DNA from: an uncultured Lewinella sp.
Lineage (GTDB): Bacteria > Bacteroidota > Bacteroidia > Chitinophagales > Saprospiraceae
Assembly: GCA_937949535.1 (NCBI GenBank)
Contig: CALEDI010000050.1
Location: forward strand, 1-42,468
Direction of reading: 5' to 3'
Length of the DNA: 42,468 nt
A program made the position numbers and the translations under genes. Below, in pieces: positions 1 to 8,250 of the stretch (position 1 is the first letter of the stretch; each line of letters begins with the position of its first letter). The notes under the pieces are model-generated. The model made no database searches and had not been told where the DNA came from. It saw nothing but the letters and a program-made list of their open reading frames with translations.

Positions 1-59
1 TTGATCAGGTTTGGGGTCAAGGTACGGTTTTCGTGCTTGATCCGATGTTTAAAACCGTT

Positions 60-112
60 TTTGCATCCTGCGTTCGCGCCGCATAATGATTTGGCGCAAA
101 CGCGGGTGCAAA
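60..112. repeat. Inverted repeat/hairpin beyond the end of secA
   Basis: A 21-nt left arm (60-80) and a 20-nt right arm (93-112) are near-complementary around a 12-nt loop. Each arm resembles a degenerate copy of the window's dispersed 19-bp motif (compare TTGCATCCTGCGTTCGCGCC), so the hairpin could be two decayed copies facing each other. It may also act as a transcription end for a gene outside the window. No T-run follows. Confidence 0.4.
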
Positions 113-160
113 ATTTGGTTTTGAAGCATAGCGAAACCGAATCAACTTCATAGCCACTAT

Positions 161-265
161 ACTTGACTCGGCCACCAGAGGTAACCACGAAGTAGCAGCG
201 TAGCTAAATTTTGCCGAGGCGAAAAAAGCATCTGGCAAAAATCACCTAGGGTGGCCGAGCCAAGT
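161..265. repeat. Element bounded by a 16-bp inverted repeat
   Basis: ACTTGACTCGGCCACC at 161-176 is the reverse complement, with one mismatch, of 250-265. The enclosed stretch of about 73 nt has no convincing gene. It lies just past the secA stop codon, so it could be a small non-autonomous element or a long-range stem in the secA 3' region. The rest of 1-272 shows no gene I would support. Confidence 0.4.
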
Positions 266-272
266 TTAAACA

Positions 273-3200
273 CTACTTACCATGGCAGTGCTTGAACTTC
301 TTACCACTACCGCAAGGGCAGAGGTCATTTCGTTTCGTCTTCGCTCCTTCTCTCTGGTAAGTCTCTACCTTCTGGCGCTGCCCCGCGCCTTCGGCAGCGC
401 GGCGCGCTGCTTTTTCCTCTTGGCTACGGTTCGTAGAGGTGGCGGGAGCTTGTGCGCGGCGCGGTGCGCGGGCCTCCTGCACGTCTTCGGGTTCGGCAAG
501 CACGAGGTCGCCAGTAGCTAGGTAAGTCGTTGTTTTCTCATTCGTCATCCGGACCAAGCCTTCGAAAAGCTTGTAGGCTTCCATCTTATAGACTACCAAT
601 GGGTCTTTCTGCTCGAAGGACGCCAAAGAGGTGGCGGTCTTCAGCTCGTCCATAGAGCGGAGGTGCTCCTTCCAGTGGTCATCAATAATGGCGAGGGTGA
701 CGGTCTTCTCGATGTCGGAGATGATGGACCGGCCATCACTCTCGATGGCCTTCTCGATGTCGGCCGTAATGATGAAGGGGTGCGTACTGCCATCGGTAAA
801 CGGAATAATGATCCGTTTGTAGCGGCCTGGCTGCTCTTCATGGACGCGGCGGATGGTCGGCATCACCCGGTCTACTAACAGCAACATCTTACGCTGGTAA
901 AAACCTTGAAACTCCTCAAGGAGGCGGTCGGCCAAAGCGTTGACGTCCTTGGTTTCTTTGAAGTCTGGTGCCTGGATGCTGGTGTCAAAACCAAGCAAGC
1001 GTTGTACTTCAAAGCGGAACTCATCGTAGTCGTTTTTCTGCTTACTGGCGTACACGATGTCATCAAGCAGCCCCTCAAACATGGTGTTGAGGTCGAGGTT
1101 GAGGCGTTCGCCGCTCAGGGCGTTGTTGCGCTTACGGTAGATGGCCTCCCGCTGGATGTTCATCACGTCATCGTATTCGAGTAGGCGCTTACGGGTACCG
1201 AAGGCGTTCTCTTCAACTTTCTTTTGGGCGTTTTCGATGGACTTCGTCACGATGCCCGCCTGGATGACGTCGCCTTCTTGGTGGCCAGCGCGGTCCATCC
1301 ACTTCGCGATCCGCTCGCTCTGGAAGTAGCGCATCAGTTTGTCTTCAAGGGAGACGTAGAACTGGCTAGAGCCGGGGTCTCCTTGGCGGCCAGCACGGCC
1401 GCGCAACTGGCGGTCTACCCGTCGGCTATCGTGCCGTTCCGTACCGATGATGGCGAGGCCGCCAGCATCAATGACTTCCTTGGAAAGCTTAATGTCTGTA
1501 CCACGACCGGCCATGTTGGTAGCAATGGTCACTTTGCCGGGGCGGCCAGCCTCGGCCACGATGTCGGCCTCCCGCTGGTGTTGTTTGGCGTTGAGTACGT
1601 TGTGGTCTATACCGCTAGATTGAAGTACCCGGCTCAGTTTTTCACTGATCTCTACCGTAGTAGTACCAACAAGAACAGGGCGGCCTTGGGCAACCAATTC
1701 TTTCACGTCGTTGATCACGGCATTGTACTTCTCCCGCTCAGTTTTATAGATGAGGTCGTTGCGGTCATCGCGCTGGATGGGGCGGTTGGTCGGGATGACG
1801 ACGACGTCGAGCTTGTAGATGTCCCAAAATTCTCCGGCTTCCGTTTCGGCAGTACCCGTCATGCCCGCAAGCTTGTGGTACATCCGGAAGAAGTTCTGGA
1901 GCGTAACGGTGGCATAGGTCTGGGTGATCTCGCCCACCTTCACGTTTTCTTTGGCTTCTAGGGCTTGGTGGAGCCCGTCGGAATAACGACGGCCCTCCAT
2001 CATCCGGCCCGTCTGCTCATCAACGATTTTCACTTGCCCGTCCATCACGACGTACTCGCTCTCGCGCTCGAAGAGGGTGTAGGCTTTCAGGAGTTGGTGG
2101 ATTGCGTGAAGGCGTTTGGATTTGACGCCGAAGTCTTGGCTGATCTTGTTTTTTTGCAAGATTTTTTCTTCCGCCGTCAGGCTGTCATCTTTATCAACTG
2201 CCGCCATGTCGTCGGCTAAGCTGTTCATGATGAAGAACTGCGGGTCATCGTTGTACTTGCTCAAGAAGGCGACGCCTTTTTCGGTGAGGTCTACTTGGCG
2301 GTTCTTTTCGTCGATGGAGAAGAGGATTTCGGCATCTACCTCGCCCATCCGTTTGTTGTTCTCGGCCATGTAGGTATTGTCGGCCTTCTGTAGCATCACC
2401 TTTACGCCTTCCTCGGAGAGGAACTTGATGAGGGGGCGGCTTTTGGGCATTGCGCGGTGGGCGCGCAGTAGGGGTAGGCCTGCTTCGCCTTCTTCTACAC
2501 CAACGTAGCCTTCTTTGAAGAGTTTCTTGGCTTCGGTGAGGTATTTGTTGGCGAGTTTTTGCTGGGCTGCGACGAGGGTTTCGATGTTGGGCTTCAGCTC
2601 TTCGTAGTCTTTGTCGTCGGCGTTGCCAGTAACGGGGCCGGAGATGATGAGTGGGGTCCGCGCATCGTCGATCAAGACGGAGTCTACCTCATCAATCATG
2701 GCGTAGTGGTGCTTGCCTTGCACCTTATCGTCTTGGCTACGGACCATGTTGTCGCGCAGGTAATCGAAGCCAAACTCGTTGTTGGTGCCGTAGGTGATGT
2801 CGCAGTTGTAGGCCGCTCTCCGCTCGGGGCTGTGGGATTTGTAGTAATCGATACAGCTGATGCTGAGCTGGAGGAATTCCATTAGCGGGCCGATCCACTC
2901 CGCATCTCGTCGGGCGAGGTAATCGTTGACGGTGATGACGTGTACACCCTGGCCGCTCAAGCCGTTGAGGTAGGCGGGCAGGGTAGCAACGAGGGTCTTA
3001 CCCTCACCGGTCTGCATTTCGGATATTTTGCCCTCGTGGAGGGCGATACCACCGATGAGCTGTACGTCGTAGTGGATCATTTTCCAGACGATCTCACCGC
3101 CGGCGGCGGTCCAAGTATCGGAATAGACGGCTTCATCTCCGTCTATGGAGATGTGGTCTTTCTTGGGGTTGGCGGCCAAGTCTCGGTCTGCTTGGGTGGC

Positions 3201-3590
3201 GGTAACGCGCAGTTCGCCGTCTTCGGTAAGGCGGCGGGCGGCTTCTTTTACGGTAGCGAAAGCTTCGGGCAGAATTTCCTTGAGCACGACTTCAAGCTCT
3301 TTGTCTCGTTGCTCCTTTAGCTTGTCTATTTCTTTATAAATGTTGTCTACTTCGCGGAAGCTCTCTTCCGTTTGGGCTTCCTCTTTAAGGCGAGCAATGG
3401 TGGCGTCAATTTCAGATAGATGCTCCTTGATGCGGGCGCGGAAGGTGTGAGTGCGGTTGCGCAACTGGTCGTTGGTTAGGCCAGAGAGACCGGCAAATAC
3501 GTCGTTGATCTGTTCTACAATAGGGGTGTAGGTAGCGACATCGCGGTCCTGCTTATTACCAAACAGCTTGCCGAGCATTTTCTTAAACAT
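273..3590 (-). CDS. secA: Protein translocase subunit SecA
   Basis: ATPase motor that drives unfolded preproteins through the SecYEG channel; it acts at the inner face of the cytoplasmic membrane. The chain starting MFKKMLGKLFG is about 1105 aa. The Walker A motif MQTGEGKT lies near residue 192, followed by the DEAD-type box MIDEVDSVLIDDART, the helicase motif TNMAGRGTDIKL, and a C-terminal SEC-C zinc motif CPCGSGKKFKHCHGK. It is longer than E. coli SecA (901 aa), as is usual in Bacteroidota, mostly through an insertion between the nucleotide-binding parts. The frame stays open 10 codons further upstream (to 3620), but the ATG at 3588-3590 begins the family-like N-terminus and is preceded by a purine-rich AGAGAAAG. 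A copy of the dispersed 19-bp motif lies 26 bp upstream in the leader. It is transcribed alone, divergent from the next gene. Confidence 0.97.
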   Translation of the reverse strand: MFKKMLGKLFGNKQDRDVATYTPIVEQINDVFAGLSGLTNDQLRNRTHTFRARIKEHLSEIDATIARLKEEAQTEESFREVDNIYKEIDKLKEQRDKELEVVLKEILPEAFATVKEAARRLTEDGELRVTATQADRDLAANPKKDHISIDGDEAVYSDTWTAAGGEIVWKMIHYDVQLIGGIALHEGKISEMQTGEGKTLVATLPAYLNGLSGQGVHVITVNDYLARRDAEWIGPLMEFLQLSISCIDYYKSHSPERRAAYNCDITYGTNNEFGFDYLRDNMVRSQDDKVQGKHHYAMIDEVDSVLIDDARTPLIISGPVTGNADDKDYEELKPNIETLVAAQQKLANKYLTEAKKLFKEGYVGVEEGEAGLPLLRAHRAMPKSRPLIKFLSEEGVKVMLQKADNTYMAENNKRMGEVDAEILFSIDEKNRQVDLTEKGVAFLSKYNDDPQFFIMNSLADDMAAVDKDDSLTAEEKILQKNKISQDFGVKSKRLHAIHQLLKAYTLFERESEYVVMDGQVKIVDEQTGRMMEGRRYSDGLHQALEAKENVKVGEITQTYATVTLQNFFRMYHKLAGMTGTAETEAGEFWDIYKLDVVVIPTNRPIQRDDRNDLIYKTEREKYNAVINDVKELVAQGRPVLVGTTTVEISEKLSRVLQSSGIDHNVLNAKQHQREADIVAEAGRPGKVTIATNMAGRGTDIKLSKEVIDAGGLAIIGTERHDSRRVDRQLRGRAGRQGDPGSSQFYVSLEDKLMRYFQSERIAKWMDRAGHQEGDVIQAGIVTKSIENAQKKVEENAFGTRKRLLEYDDVMNIQREAIYRKRNNALSGERLNLDLNTMFEGLLDDIVYASKQKNDYDEFRFEVQRLLGFDTSIQAPDFKETKDVNALADRLLEEFQGFYQRKMLLLVDRVMPTIRRVHEEQPGRYKRIIIPFTDGSTHPFIITADIEKAIESDGRSIISDIEKTVTLAIIDDHWKEHLRSMDELKTATSLASFEQKDPLVVYKMEAYKLFEGLVRMTNEKTTTYLATGDLVLAEPEDVQEARAPRRAQAPATSTNRSQEEKAARRAAEGAGQRQKVETYQREGAKTKRNDLCPCGSGKKFKHCHGK

Positions 3591-3615
3591 AACTTTCTCT
3601 TTAAAACGAATCCTC

Positions 3616-3634
3616 TGCACCTGCGGCCGCGCCC
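3616..3634 (+). repeat. Dispersed 19-bp motif, copy A
   Basis: Exact match to the consensus TGCACCTGCGKCCGCGCCC with K=G, followed by GAAAAAA. It sits in the presumed 5' leader of secA, reversed relative to that gene. It contains a GCGGCCGC octamer (3623-3630). Confidence 0.85.
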
Positions 3635-3723
3635 GAAAAAATCACGCCCTTATATATATGGCCGTTTCAATTTTCAGGAGGTCACCGGGCGGAAAAGCTC
3701 CGCGTCGATTTTTTTTAAGACTG

Positions 3724-3731
3724 CAAAGATA
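3724..3731 (-). promoter_or_regulatory. Candidate -7 element for secA
   Basis: The minus strand reads TATCTTTG, matching the Bacteroidota -7 consensus TAnnTTTG. It would give a leader of about 130 nt before the secA ATG at 3590. No clear -33 TTTG is seen at the expected distance. Confidence 0.45.
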
Positions 3732-3842
3732 CCGCAGACGAAGGGGAGATGCGCGAATATCGGGCCGGAGGTTGAAGGCGGACAAAATGGCACTTGTTTT
3801 GACTTTTGCCTGACAATGTTGCCATGCATTTCGCAATCTCCC

Positions 3843-3850
3843 TAACTTCG
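3843..3850 (+). promoter_or_regulatory. -7 element, leaderless start of the epimerase-like gene
   Basis: TAACTTCG, a one-base variant of the Bacteroidota -7 consensus, ends 4 nt before the ATG at 3855. A TTG at 3819-3821 is at a plausible -33 distance. The spacing implies a transcript starting at or next to the start codon. Confidence 0.55.
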
Positions 3851-3854
3851 CTTC

Positions 3855-4691
3855 ATGAAGCAACTCAACATCTCTATTCTTGGCTGTGGCTGGCTAGGTT
3901 TACCCTTGCTAAAATCTTTGGTGGCCGACGGGCACACCGTGAAAGGTAGTTCGCGCAACCCCGCCACCTTGGCTGCCATCACGGCGGCAGGCGGCGAGGC
4001 TTTTCGGATCAACCTGCCAGAAAAACTGCCCGCTGGCTTTACCGATGAATGCGATGTCCTCATCTTCACGCTACCACCCGGAGGGCGGAAGTTTGGTGAA
4101 GACGCACCAAAGAAATACCTCGAACAACTCCTATCTCTTGCTGAGTGGCTAAGCCTCCCCGATGGCCCCGCAGTCATTTATACGAGTAGTACGGGTGTGT
4201 ACGGCAATGCCGAGGGAGTAACCACCGAAGAAAGCCCTACACTTCCGAATACGCATTCGTCGCGGGCGGTGCTAAAGGCTGAGGCTGCGTTTGCCTCTAT
4301 TCGTTGCCCACTTATCGTTCTCCGCCTTGCGGGTCTAGTGGCAGAAGACCGGCACCCGGGCCGCTTCTTCGGGGGGAAAGACCGGCCAATACCACTGGCC
4401 GACGCTCCCGTAAACCTCGTTCACCGAGATGACGTAATCGCTGCAATTAAGCTTTGCCTTAGCAATAACAGAACACCAGTAACCTACAACGTCTGCGCCG
4501 CAGCCCAGCCCACCAAAGGAGACTTCTACACCCGAGCGGCTAACGCGCTCGGCCTAGTAGTAAAAGGAACCGAAACCGGAGGCGAAGAAGGCAAGGTCAT
4601 CAACTCCGACAAACTGCGCGCGCGCGGCTGGAAGCCCGTCTGGGATGATCTGGATTTGGAACATCTGGAAAAAAAAGAAAAAGATGTGTGA
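3855..4691 (+). CDS. NAD(P)-binding SDR/epimerase-like protein (YeeZ-type)
   Basis: A 278-aa cytoplasmic protein of the atypical short-chain dehydrogenase/epimerase class. The N-terminal Rossmann signature ILGCGWLGLPL (residues about 7-17) is the glycine-rich dinucleotide-binding loop. A YTSSTGVYG block (about 109-117) resembles the epimerase active-site strand, and a conserved VNLVHRDDV segment follows. This pattern, with a GWLG loop and a short C-terminal domain, resembles E. coli YeeZ and 'NAD(P)-dependent oxidoreductase' entries; the substrate is unknown. It stands alone between secA (divergent) and a 381-bp gap. The ATG follows a -7 box by 4 nt, so the message is probably leaderless. Fold assignment is firm, reaction is not. 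Confidence 0.85.
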   Translation: MKQLNISILGCGWLGLPLLKSLVADGHTVKGSSRNPATLAAITAAGGEAFRINLPEKLPAGFTDECDVLIFTLPPGGRKFGEDAPKKYLEQLLSLAEWLSLPDGPAVIYTSSTGVYGNAEGVTTEESPTLPNTHSSRAVLKAEAAFASIRCPLIVLRLAGLVAEDRHPGRFFGGKDRPIPLADAPVNLVHRDDVIAAIKLCLSNNRTPVTYNVCAAAQPTKGDFYTRAANALGLVVKGTETGGEEGKVINSDKLRARGWKPVWDDLDLEHLEKKEKDV

Positions 4692-4898
4692 CCTTTAAAC
4701 TAAGTGCCCGTCATAAAGCTGAATTTGTTTTTAAAGGCTACATAACGATATTGAACAACTAATTTCTTACAGCTGATAAACAACACTAAACAACTGATTT
4801 TATTTTCTATAAGTTTTGCCCCCCAAAAACACAAAATCTGTTTTTTTTTCAAAGAGTTAAGATATAAGTGATCCCTAATGAATTTTCAACCCCGCTTT

Positions 4899-4936
4899 GT
4901 GCCGCTTCTCTTCTGGAGAAGCGGCACTCTTGTTTT
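4899..4936 (+). terminator. Rho-independent terminator-like stem-loop
   Basis: A perfect 12-bp stem (GTGCCGCTTCTC at 4899-4910 pairing with 4916-4927) with a 5-nt loop TTCTG, followed by TCTTGTTTT. This is the best intrinsic terminator in the window and would end transcription from the epimerase-like gene. Confidence 0.75.
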
Positions 4937-4992
4937 AGGTAAATAGTTCCGAACGAGCTCTAAGTTATTTTCACGGCATCCCTAAACATCTC

Positions 4993-5000
4993 TACCTTTG
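4993..5000 (+). promoter_or_regulatory. -7 element upstream of the DUF5916 gene
   Basis: TACCTTTG matches TAnnTTTG exactly. It predicts a leader of about 65 nt before the ATG at 5073. The -33 region (TTTTC near 4968-4972) is only a partial match. Confidence 0.55.
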
Positions 5001-5072
5001 CAGACTTTACAGCTAGTAGCGACAAGCTTTTTGTCGTTTTGGTTGCCAACTAGGGATAGAGAATAAAAAACT

Positions 5073-7337
5073 ATGTTTTATTCATCTCACACCTCTAAGG
5101 CTCCACTTTATCCAAGAATTTCGATTGTGAGACTTCTACTGCTTTTATTCCTACTCTTTCCTTTTTTACTGCTTGCCCAGTTTGACCCTTCGGGGCGCGA
5201 TGCGCCGCCATCGTCAACTGCAGTCCGGATAACCGAAGGGATTACGCTAGACGGAAACCCCGACGAAGCCATCTGGCAGGCCAGTAAGCCCGCCACTGGT
5301 TTCTGGGAGACCTTCCCCTCAGACACGACCTTGGTACAAGACCAAACAGAAATTTACTTTGGCTTCGACGATGCAAACCTCTACGTGGCCGCCAAATGCT
5401 ACGTGAAGGGGACAGACTTCGTTATTCCTAGTTTGAGACGAGATTATCGGGCGGGCGGCAACGACAACCTCACCCTGATCTTCAACCCTTTCAAAGACAA
5501 GACCAACGCCATCGTGTTCGGGATGAACCCCCTCGGCGTTACCCGCGAAGCACTGATCTATAACGGCGGCGAGAGCGGAGACGACTTCCGCGAAGAATGG
5601 GACAATAAGTGGCGCGGCGAGAGCTACATCGGCGAAGATTATTGGTCGGTAGAGATGATCATCCCCTTCACCAGTTTGCGCTTTCCGGACGGAGACCCGC
5701 AGTGGTACTTCAACTCGTACCGCTTCGATACCCAATCCAACACCCGCTCTACTTGGCACCGGATTCCGCAAAACCAGATCATCATGAGCTTGGCTTACAT
5801 GGGTACGATTGATTTCATCGGCGGTGCGCCGAAGGCGCAGGGCGGCAACCTCACCGTGATCCCCTACGTAGGCGGAGGAGTAACCAAAGATTACGAGGCG
5901 GGGACGCAGGTGCAATGGAACGGTAACGTAGGCGGGGATGCCAAGATCGGCATCGGATCGGGCCTGAACCTAGACCTCACCGTGAACCCAGACTTTAGCC
6001 AAGTGGAGGTAGATGCGCAGGTCATCAACACTACCCGCTTCGAGGTCTTCTTCCCCGAACGAAGACAGTTTTTCTTGGAAAACGCCGACCTCTTCAGCTC
6101 CTTCGGTTTTGAACGCCTCAACCCCTTCTTCAGCCGCCGCATCGGTGTAACCCAAGACACCACCACCGGCGTCGCGATCCAAAACCCGATCTACTACGGC
6201 GCTCGCCTAAGCGGAAAAGTGAACGACGACTACCGCATCGGGCTGCTAAACATGCAAACCGCCCCCAACTTCGACCAAGGCCTGCCGAGCTACAACTACA
6301 CCGTAGCCGCTGGCCAACGAAAAGTTGGAGACCGCTCCTCGTTGGGAGGCATCTTTGTCAACAAACAAAACTTCGGAGATTTTACCGATTCAACGGGCAC
6401 AAACGTGAACTTCAACCGCGTAGCTGGCATCGACTTCAACCTCGCCACCAAAGACAACAAATGGAACGGCAAGACCTTCCTACACCGCAGCTTCTCCGAC
6501 GGAGAAGATGGAGACGACTACGTCCACGGGGCCGTACTTCAGTTTCGGGAGCGCAACTGGAACCTGACCTATTTCCACGCTTACGCCGGGGAGAACTACA
6601 ACGCCGAAGTTGGCTTCGTGCCGAGGAAAGGCGTATTTACCTCCAGTATCGAAGCACAACGGATTGATTACCCAGACAACCCCAACGTTGTCCAGAAAGG
6701 CCCCTCCGTTGAAGTCCAAGCCTTCACCCAACCAGGGGAGGGCATAACGGACTACAACTACGACTTTCGGTACAACTGGCAGTACGCCAACACCCAACGC
6801 TTCACGGTTGGGGCGGGCTTTCAGAACATTTACCTCTTCGATGGTTTTGACCCTACCCGAACCGATGCTACCCCGCTGCCGGGCTCCCAAGACTACGGAT
6901 ACTGGCGAGCGGGCGTCAGCTATCAAAGTGATCGGCGTAAGAAGTTCAGTAGCCGCTTTGAGGTAGACGCCGGAGAGTTCTTCAATGGCTACAGCTACGG
7001 TATAGGCGGAGGCTTGGTATACCGTTACCAACCCTACGGCGCTATCAATTTACGCTTCAACTACCAGTTCATCGACTTGCCAGACCCTTACGCCAGTACG
7101 GCCCTATTCCTCATCGGCCCAAGGATAGACCTGACCTTCAGTAAGTCCGTTTTCCTGACCACCTTCTTGCAGTACAACGAGCAGTTCGACAACTTCAACC
7201 TCAACGCCCGTTTGCAGTGGCGTTTCGCGCCGGTATCGGACTTTTTCTTGGTGTATACCGACAACTACAATACCGTTGGGTGGAAGACTCGGAACCGGTC
7301 TTTGGTGGCTAAGGCTACTTATTGGTTGAATATGTAG
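5073..7337 (+). CDS. DUF5916-type outer-membrane protein with CBM9-like domain
   Basis: A 754-aa exported protein. A hydrophobic signal segment (about residues 20-36) ends in LLAQ, a typical Bacteroidota signal-peptidase I site. Residues about 50-230 form a family-9 carbohydrate-binding-like sandwich (ITLDGNPDEAIWQ... FDDANLYVAAKCY). The remaining about 500 residues alternate aromatic-rich beta strands and end in an aromatic/hydrophobic strand (KATYWLNM), as expected for an outer-membrane beta-barrel. This architecture is the DUF5916 family, common in Bacteroidota. Its function is not established; glycan or metabolite binding at the cell surface is inference from the N-terminal fold. It is flanked by its own promoter and by convergent trmB. 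Confidence 0.88.
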   Translation: MFYSSHTSKAPLYPRISIVRLLLLLFLLFPFLLLAQFDPSGRDAPPSSTAVRITEGITLDGNPDEAIWQASKPATGFWETFPSDTTLVQDQTEIYFGFDDANLYVAAKCYVKGTDFVIPSLRRDYRAGGNDNLTLIFNPFKDKTNAIVFGMNPLGVTREALIYNGGESGDDFREEWDNKWRGESYIGEDYWSVEMIIPFTSLRFPDGDPQWYFNSYRFDTQSNTRSTWHRIPQNQIIMSLAYMGTIDFIGGAPKAQGGNLTVIPYVGGGVTKDYEAGTQVQWNGNVGGDAKIGIGSGLNLDLTVNPDFSQVEVDAQVINTTRFEVFFPERRQFFLENADLFSSFGFERLNPFFSRRIGVTQDTTTGVAIQNPIYYGARLSGKVNDDYRIGLLNMQTAPNFDQGLPSYNYTVAAGQRKVGDRSSLGGIFVNKQNFGDFTDSTGTNVNFNRVAGIDFNLATKDNKWNGKTFLHRSFSDGEDGDDYVHGAVLQFRERNWNLTYFHAYAGENYNAEVGFVPRKGVFTSSIEAQRIDYPDNPNVVQKGPSVEVQAFTQPGEGITDYNYDFRYNWQYANTQRFTVGAGFQNIYLFDGFDPTRTDATPLPGSQDYGYWRAGVSYQSDRRKKFSSRFEVDAGEFFNGYSYGIGGGLVYRYQPYGAINLRFNYQFIDLPDPYASTALFLIGPRIDLTFSKSVFLTTFLQYNEQFDNFNLNARLQWRFAPVSDFFLVYTDNYNTVGWKTRNRSLVAKATYWLNM

Positions 7338-7341
7338 ATTG

Positions 7342-7378
7342 CCGCTTCGCAGCGGTAGGAACTCAGCCTGAAAAGGCT
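7342..7378. terminator. Two small hairpins between convergent genes
   Basis: CCGCT-TCGC-AGCGG (7342-7355) and AGCCT-GAAA-AGGCT (7365-7378, a GAAA tetraloop) lie in the 73-bp gap between the DUF5916 gene and trmB. They could terminate transcription from both sides, but no T-run follows either. Confidence 0.3.
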
Positions 7379-7410
7379 TCGACCGAGACAAAGACCGTAG
7401 CTAGAGGCTA

Positions 7411-8154
7411 CTACAACTCCTGCCCAGGCACGCCCTTCCCCCCAACAATCTCCACCTCCTCTGGCCCAAACCGGAACTGGGTGTAGGTGATCGTCTTGCC
7501 CAAGCCTTTATGGAGTTTTTCGTAATAAGTCTCGGTGCTCAGCTCGGGGATGGGTAGGGGTTTGCTGTAGATGTCGTGGTCGTGGTAGAGGACGTCTACG
7601 GCGGGTTGTTCGGCGAAGGTCTCCTGTGTCCATTCGTAGAGTTCGCGGCTGTCGGTTTTGAGATGAACCAAGCCGCCGGGCTTCAAGATGTGGCGGTACT
7701 GCTTTAGGTAGCGGGCGGCGGTTAGGCGGCGGTTTTCTTTGCCCTTCTTGAGGAAGGGATCGGGGAAGGTGATCCAAATTTCGTCTACTTCGCCGGGGGC
7801 GAAGAAGGTAGAAATGATCTCGATGCGGGTACGGAGGAAGGCGGCGTTGTTTAGCTTGCGCTCCCTAGCGATGGTGGCGCCCTTCCAGATGCGGGCGCCT
7901 TTGATGTCTACCCCGATGAAACTCCGGTGGGGGTATTGGCCCGCGAGGTCTACGGTATACTCTCCTCTGCCGCAGGCGAGTTCGAGCGTGATGGGGTTGT
8001 CGTTGCCGAAATGGCCTTGGGCCCAGTTTCCTTTGCGTTCAACGGGCAGGCCGCCTTCCCCAACCAGTTCGGGGTTGCGCGGGTCAAAATTTTCGTAGAC
8101 GTTGGAGAACTGAAGTATCTCTGCGAATTTCTGCAGTTTGTTGCGGGTGGCCAT
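7411..8154 (-). CDS. trmB: tRNA (guanine-N7-)-methyltransferase TrmB
   Basis: Methylates N7 of G46 in the variable loop of tRNAs using S-adenosylmethionine. The 247-aa chain has the SAM-binding loop LELACGRGEY (about residue 57), the acidic GVDIKGARIW block, and the family signature TFPDPFLKKGKENRRL that carries the catalytic Asp. The C-terminal TETYYEKLHKGLGKTITY block is also typical. The initiator ATG at 8154 lies 19 nt from a -7 box. It is adjacent to truA on the other strand, so two tRNA-modification genes share this intergenic region. Confidence 0.95.
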   Translation of the reverse strand: MATRNKLQKFAEILQFSNVYENFDPRNPELVGEGGLPVERKGNWAQGHFGNDNPITLELACGRGEYTVDLAGQYPHRSFIGVDIKGARIWKGATIARERKLNNAAFLRTRIEIISTFFAPGEVDEIWITFPDPFLKKGKENRRLTAARYLKQYRHILKPGGLVHLKTDSRELYEWTQETFAEQPAVDVLYHDHDIYSKPLPIPELSTETYYEKLHKGLGKTITYTQFRFGPEEVEIVGGKGVPGQEL

Positions 8155-8173
8155 TGAGGTTGTAGCTTTCGGG

Positions 8174-8181
8174 CAAAGTTA
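8174..8181 (-). promoter_or_regulatory. -7 element of trmB
   Basis: The minus strand reads TAACTTTG, an exact TAnnTTTG match, leaving a 19-nt gap before the trmB ATG. Confidence 0.6.
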
Positions 8182-8238
8182 GAAACTAGGAACTAGTACA
8201 GTGTAATTTAAGTCGTACTAATCAGCCATTCGCGACCG

Positions 8239-8246
8239 TATCTTCG
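8239..8246 (+). promoter_or_regulatory. -7 element, leaderless start of truA
   Basis: TATCTTCG (consensus TAnnTTTG, one change) ends 4 nt before the truA ATG at 8251. Spacing is the same as at 3855 and 35295. Confidence 0.55.
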
Positions 8247-8250
8247 CGCC

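Larger units (their letters stand above)
4692..5072 (+). other. Intergenic region, 381 bp, AT-rich
   Basis: No open frame here looks like a gene. The region is distinctly AT-richer than its neighbours. It holds a strong stem-loop terminator (4899-4936) about 200 nt past the upstream stop codon and a -7 element (4993-5000) for the next gene. The distance from stop codon to terminator leaves room for a long 3' UTR or a small RNA ending at this terminator, but nothing in the sequence proves one. Confidence 0.5.

Noticed and set aside
17-238. 73-codon open frame on the minus strand past secA
   Set aside because: It runs through two inverted repeats, has no family resemblance and no start signal.
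1224-1961. 245-codon open frame antisense to secA
   Set aside because: SecA is certain on the other strand; long antisense frames are expected at this GC content.
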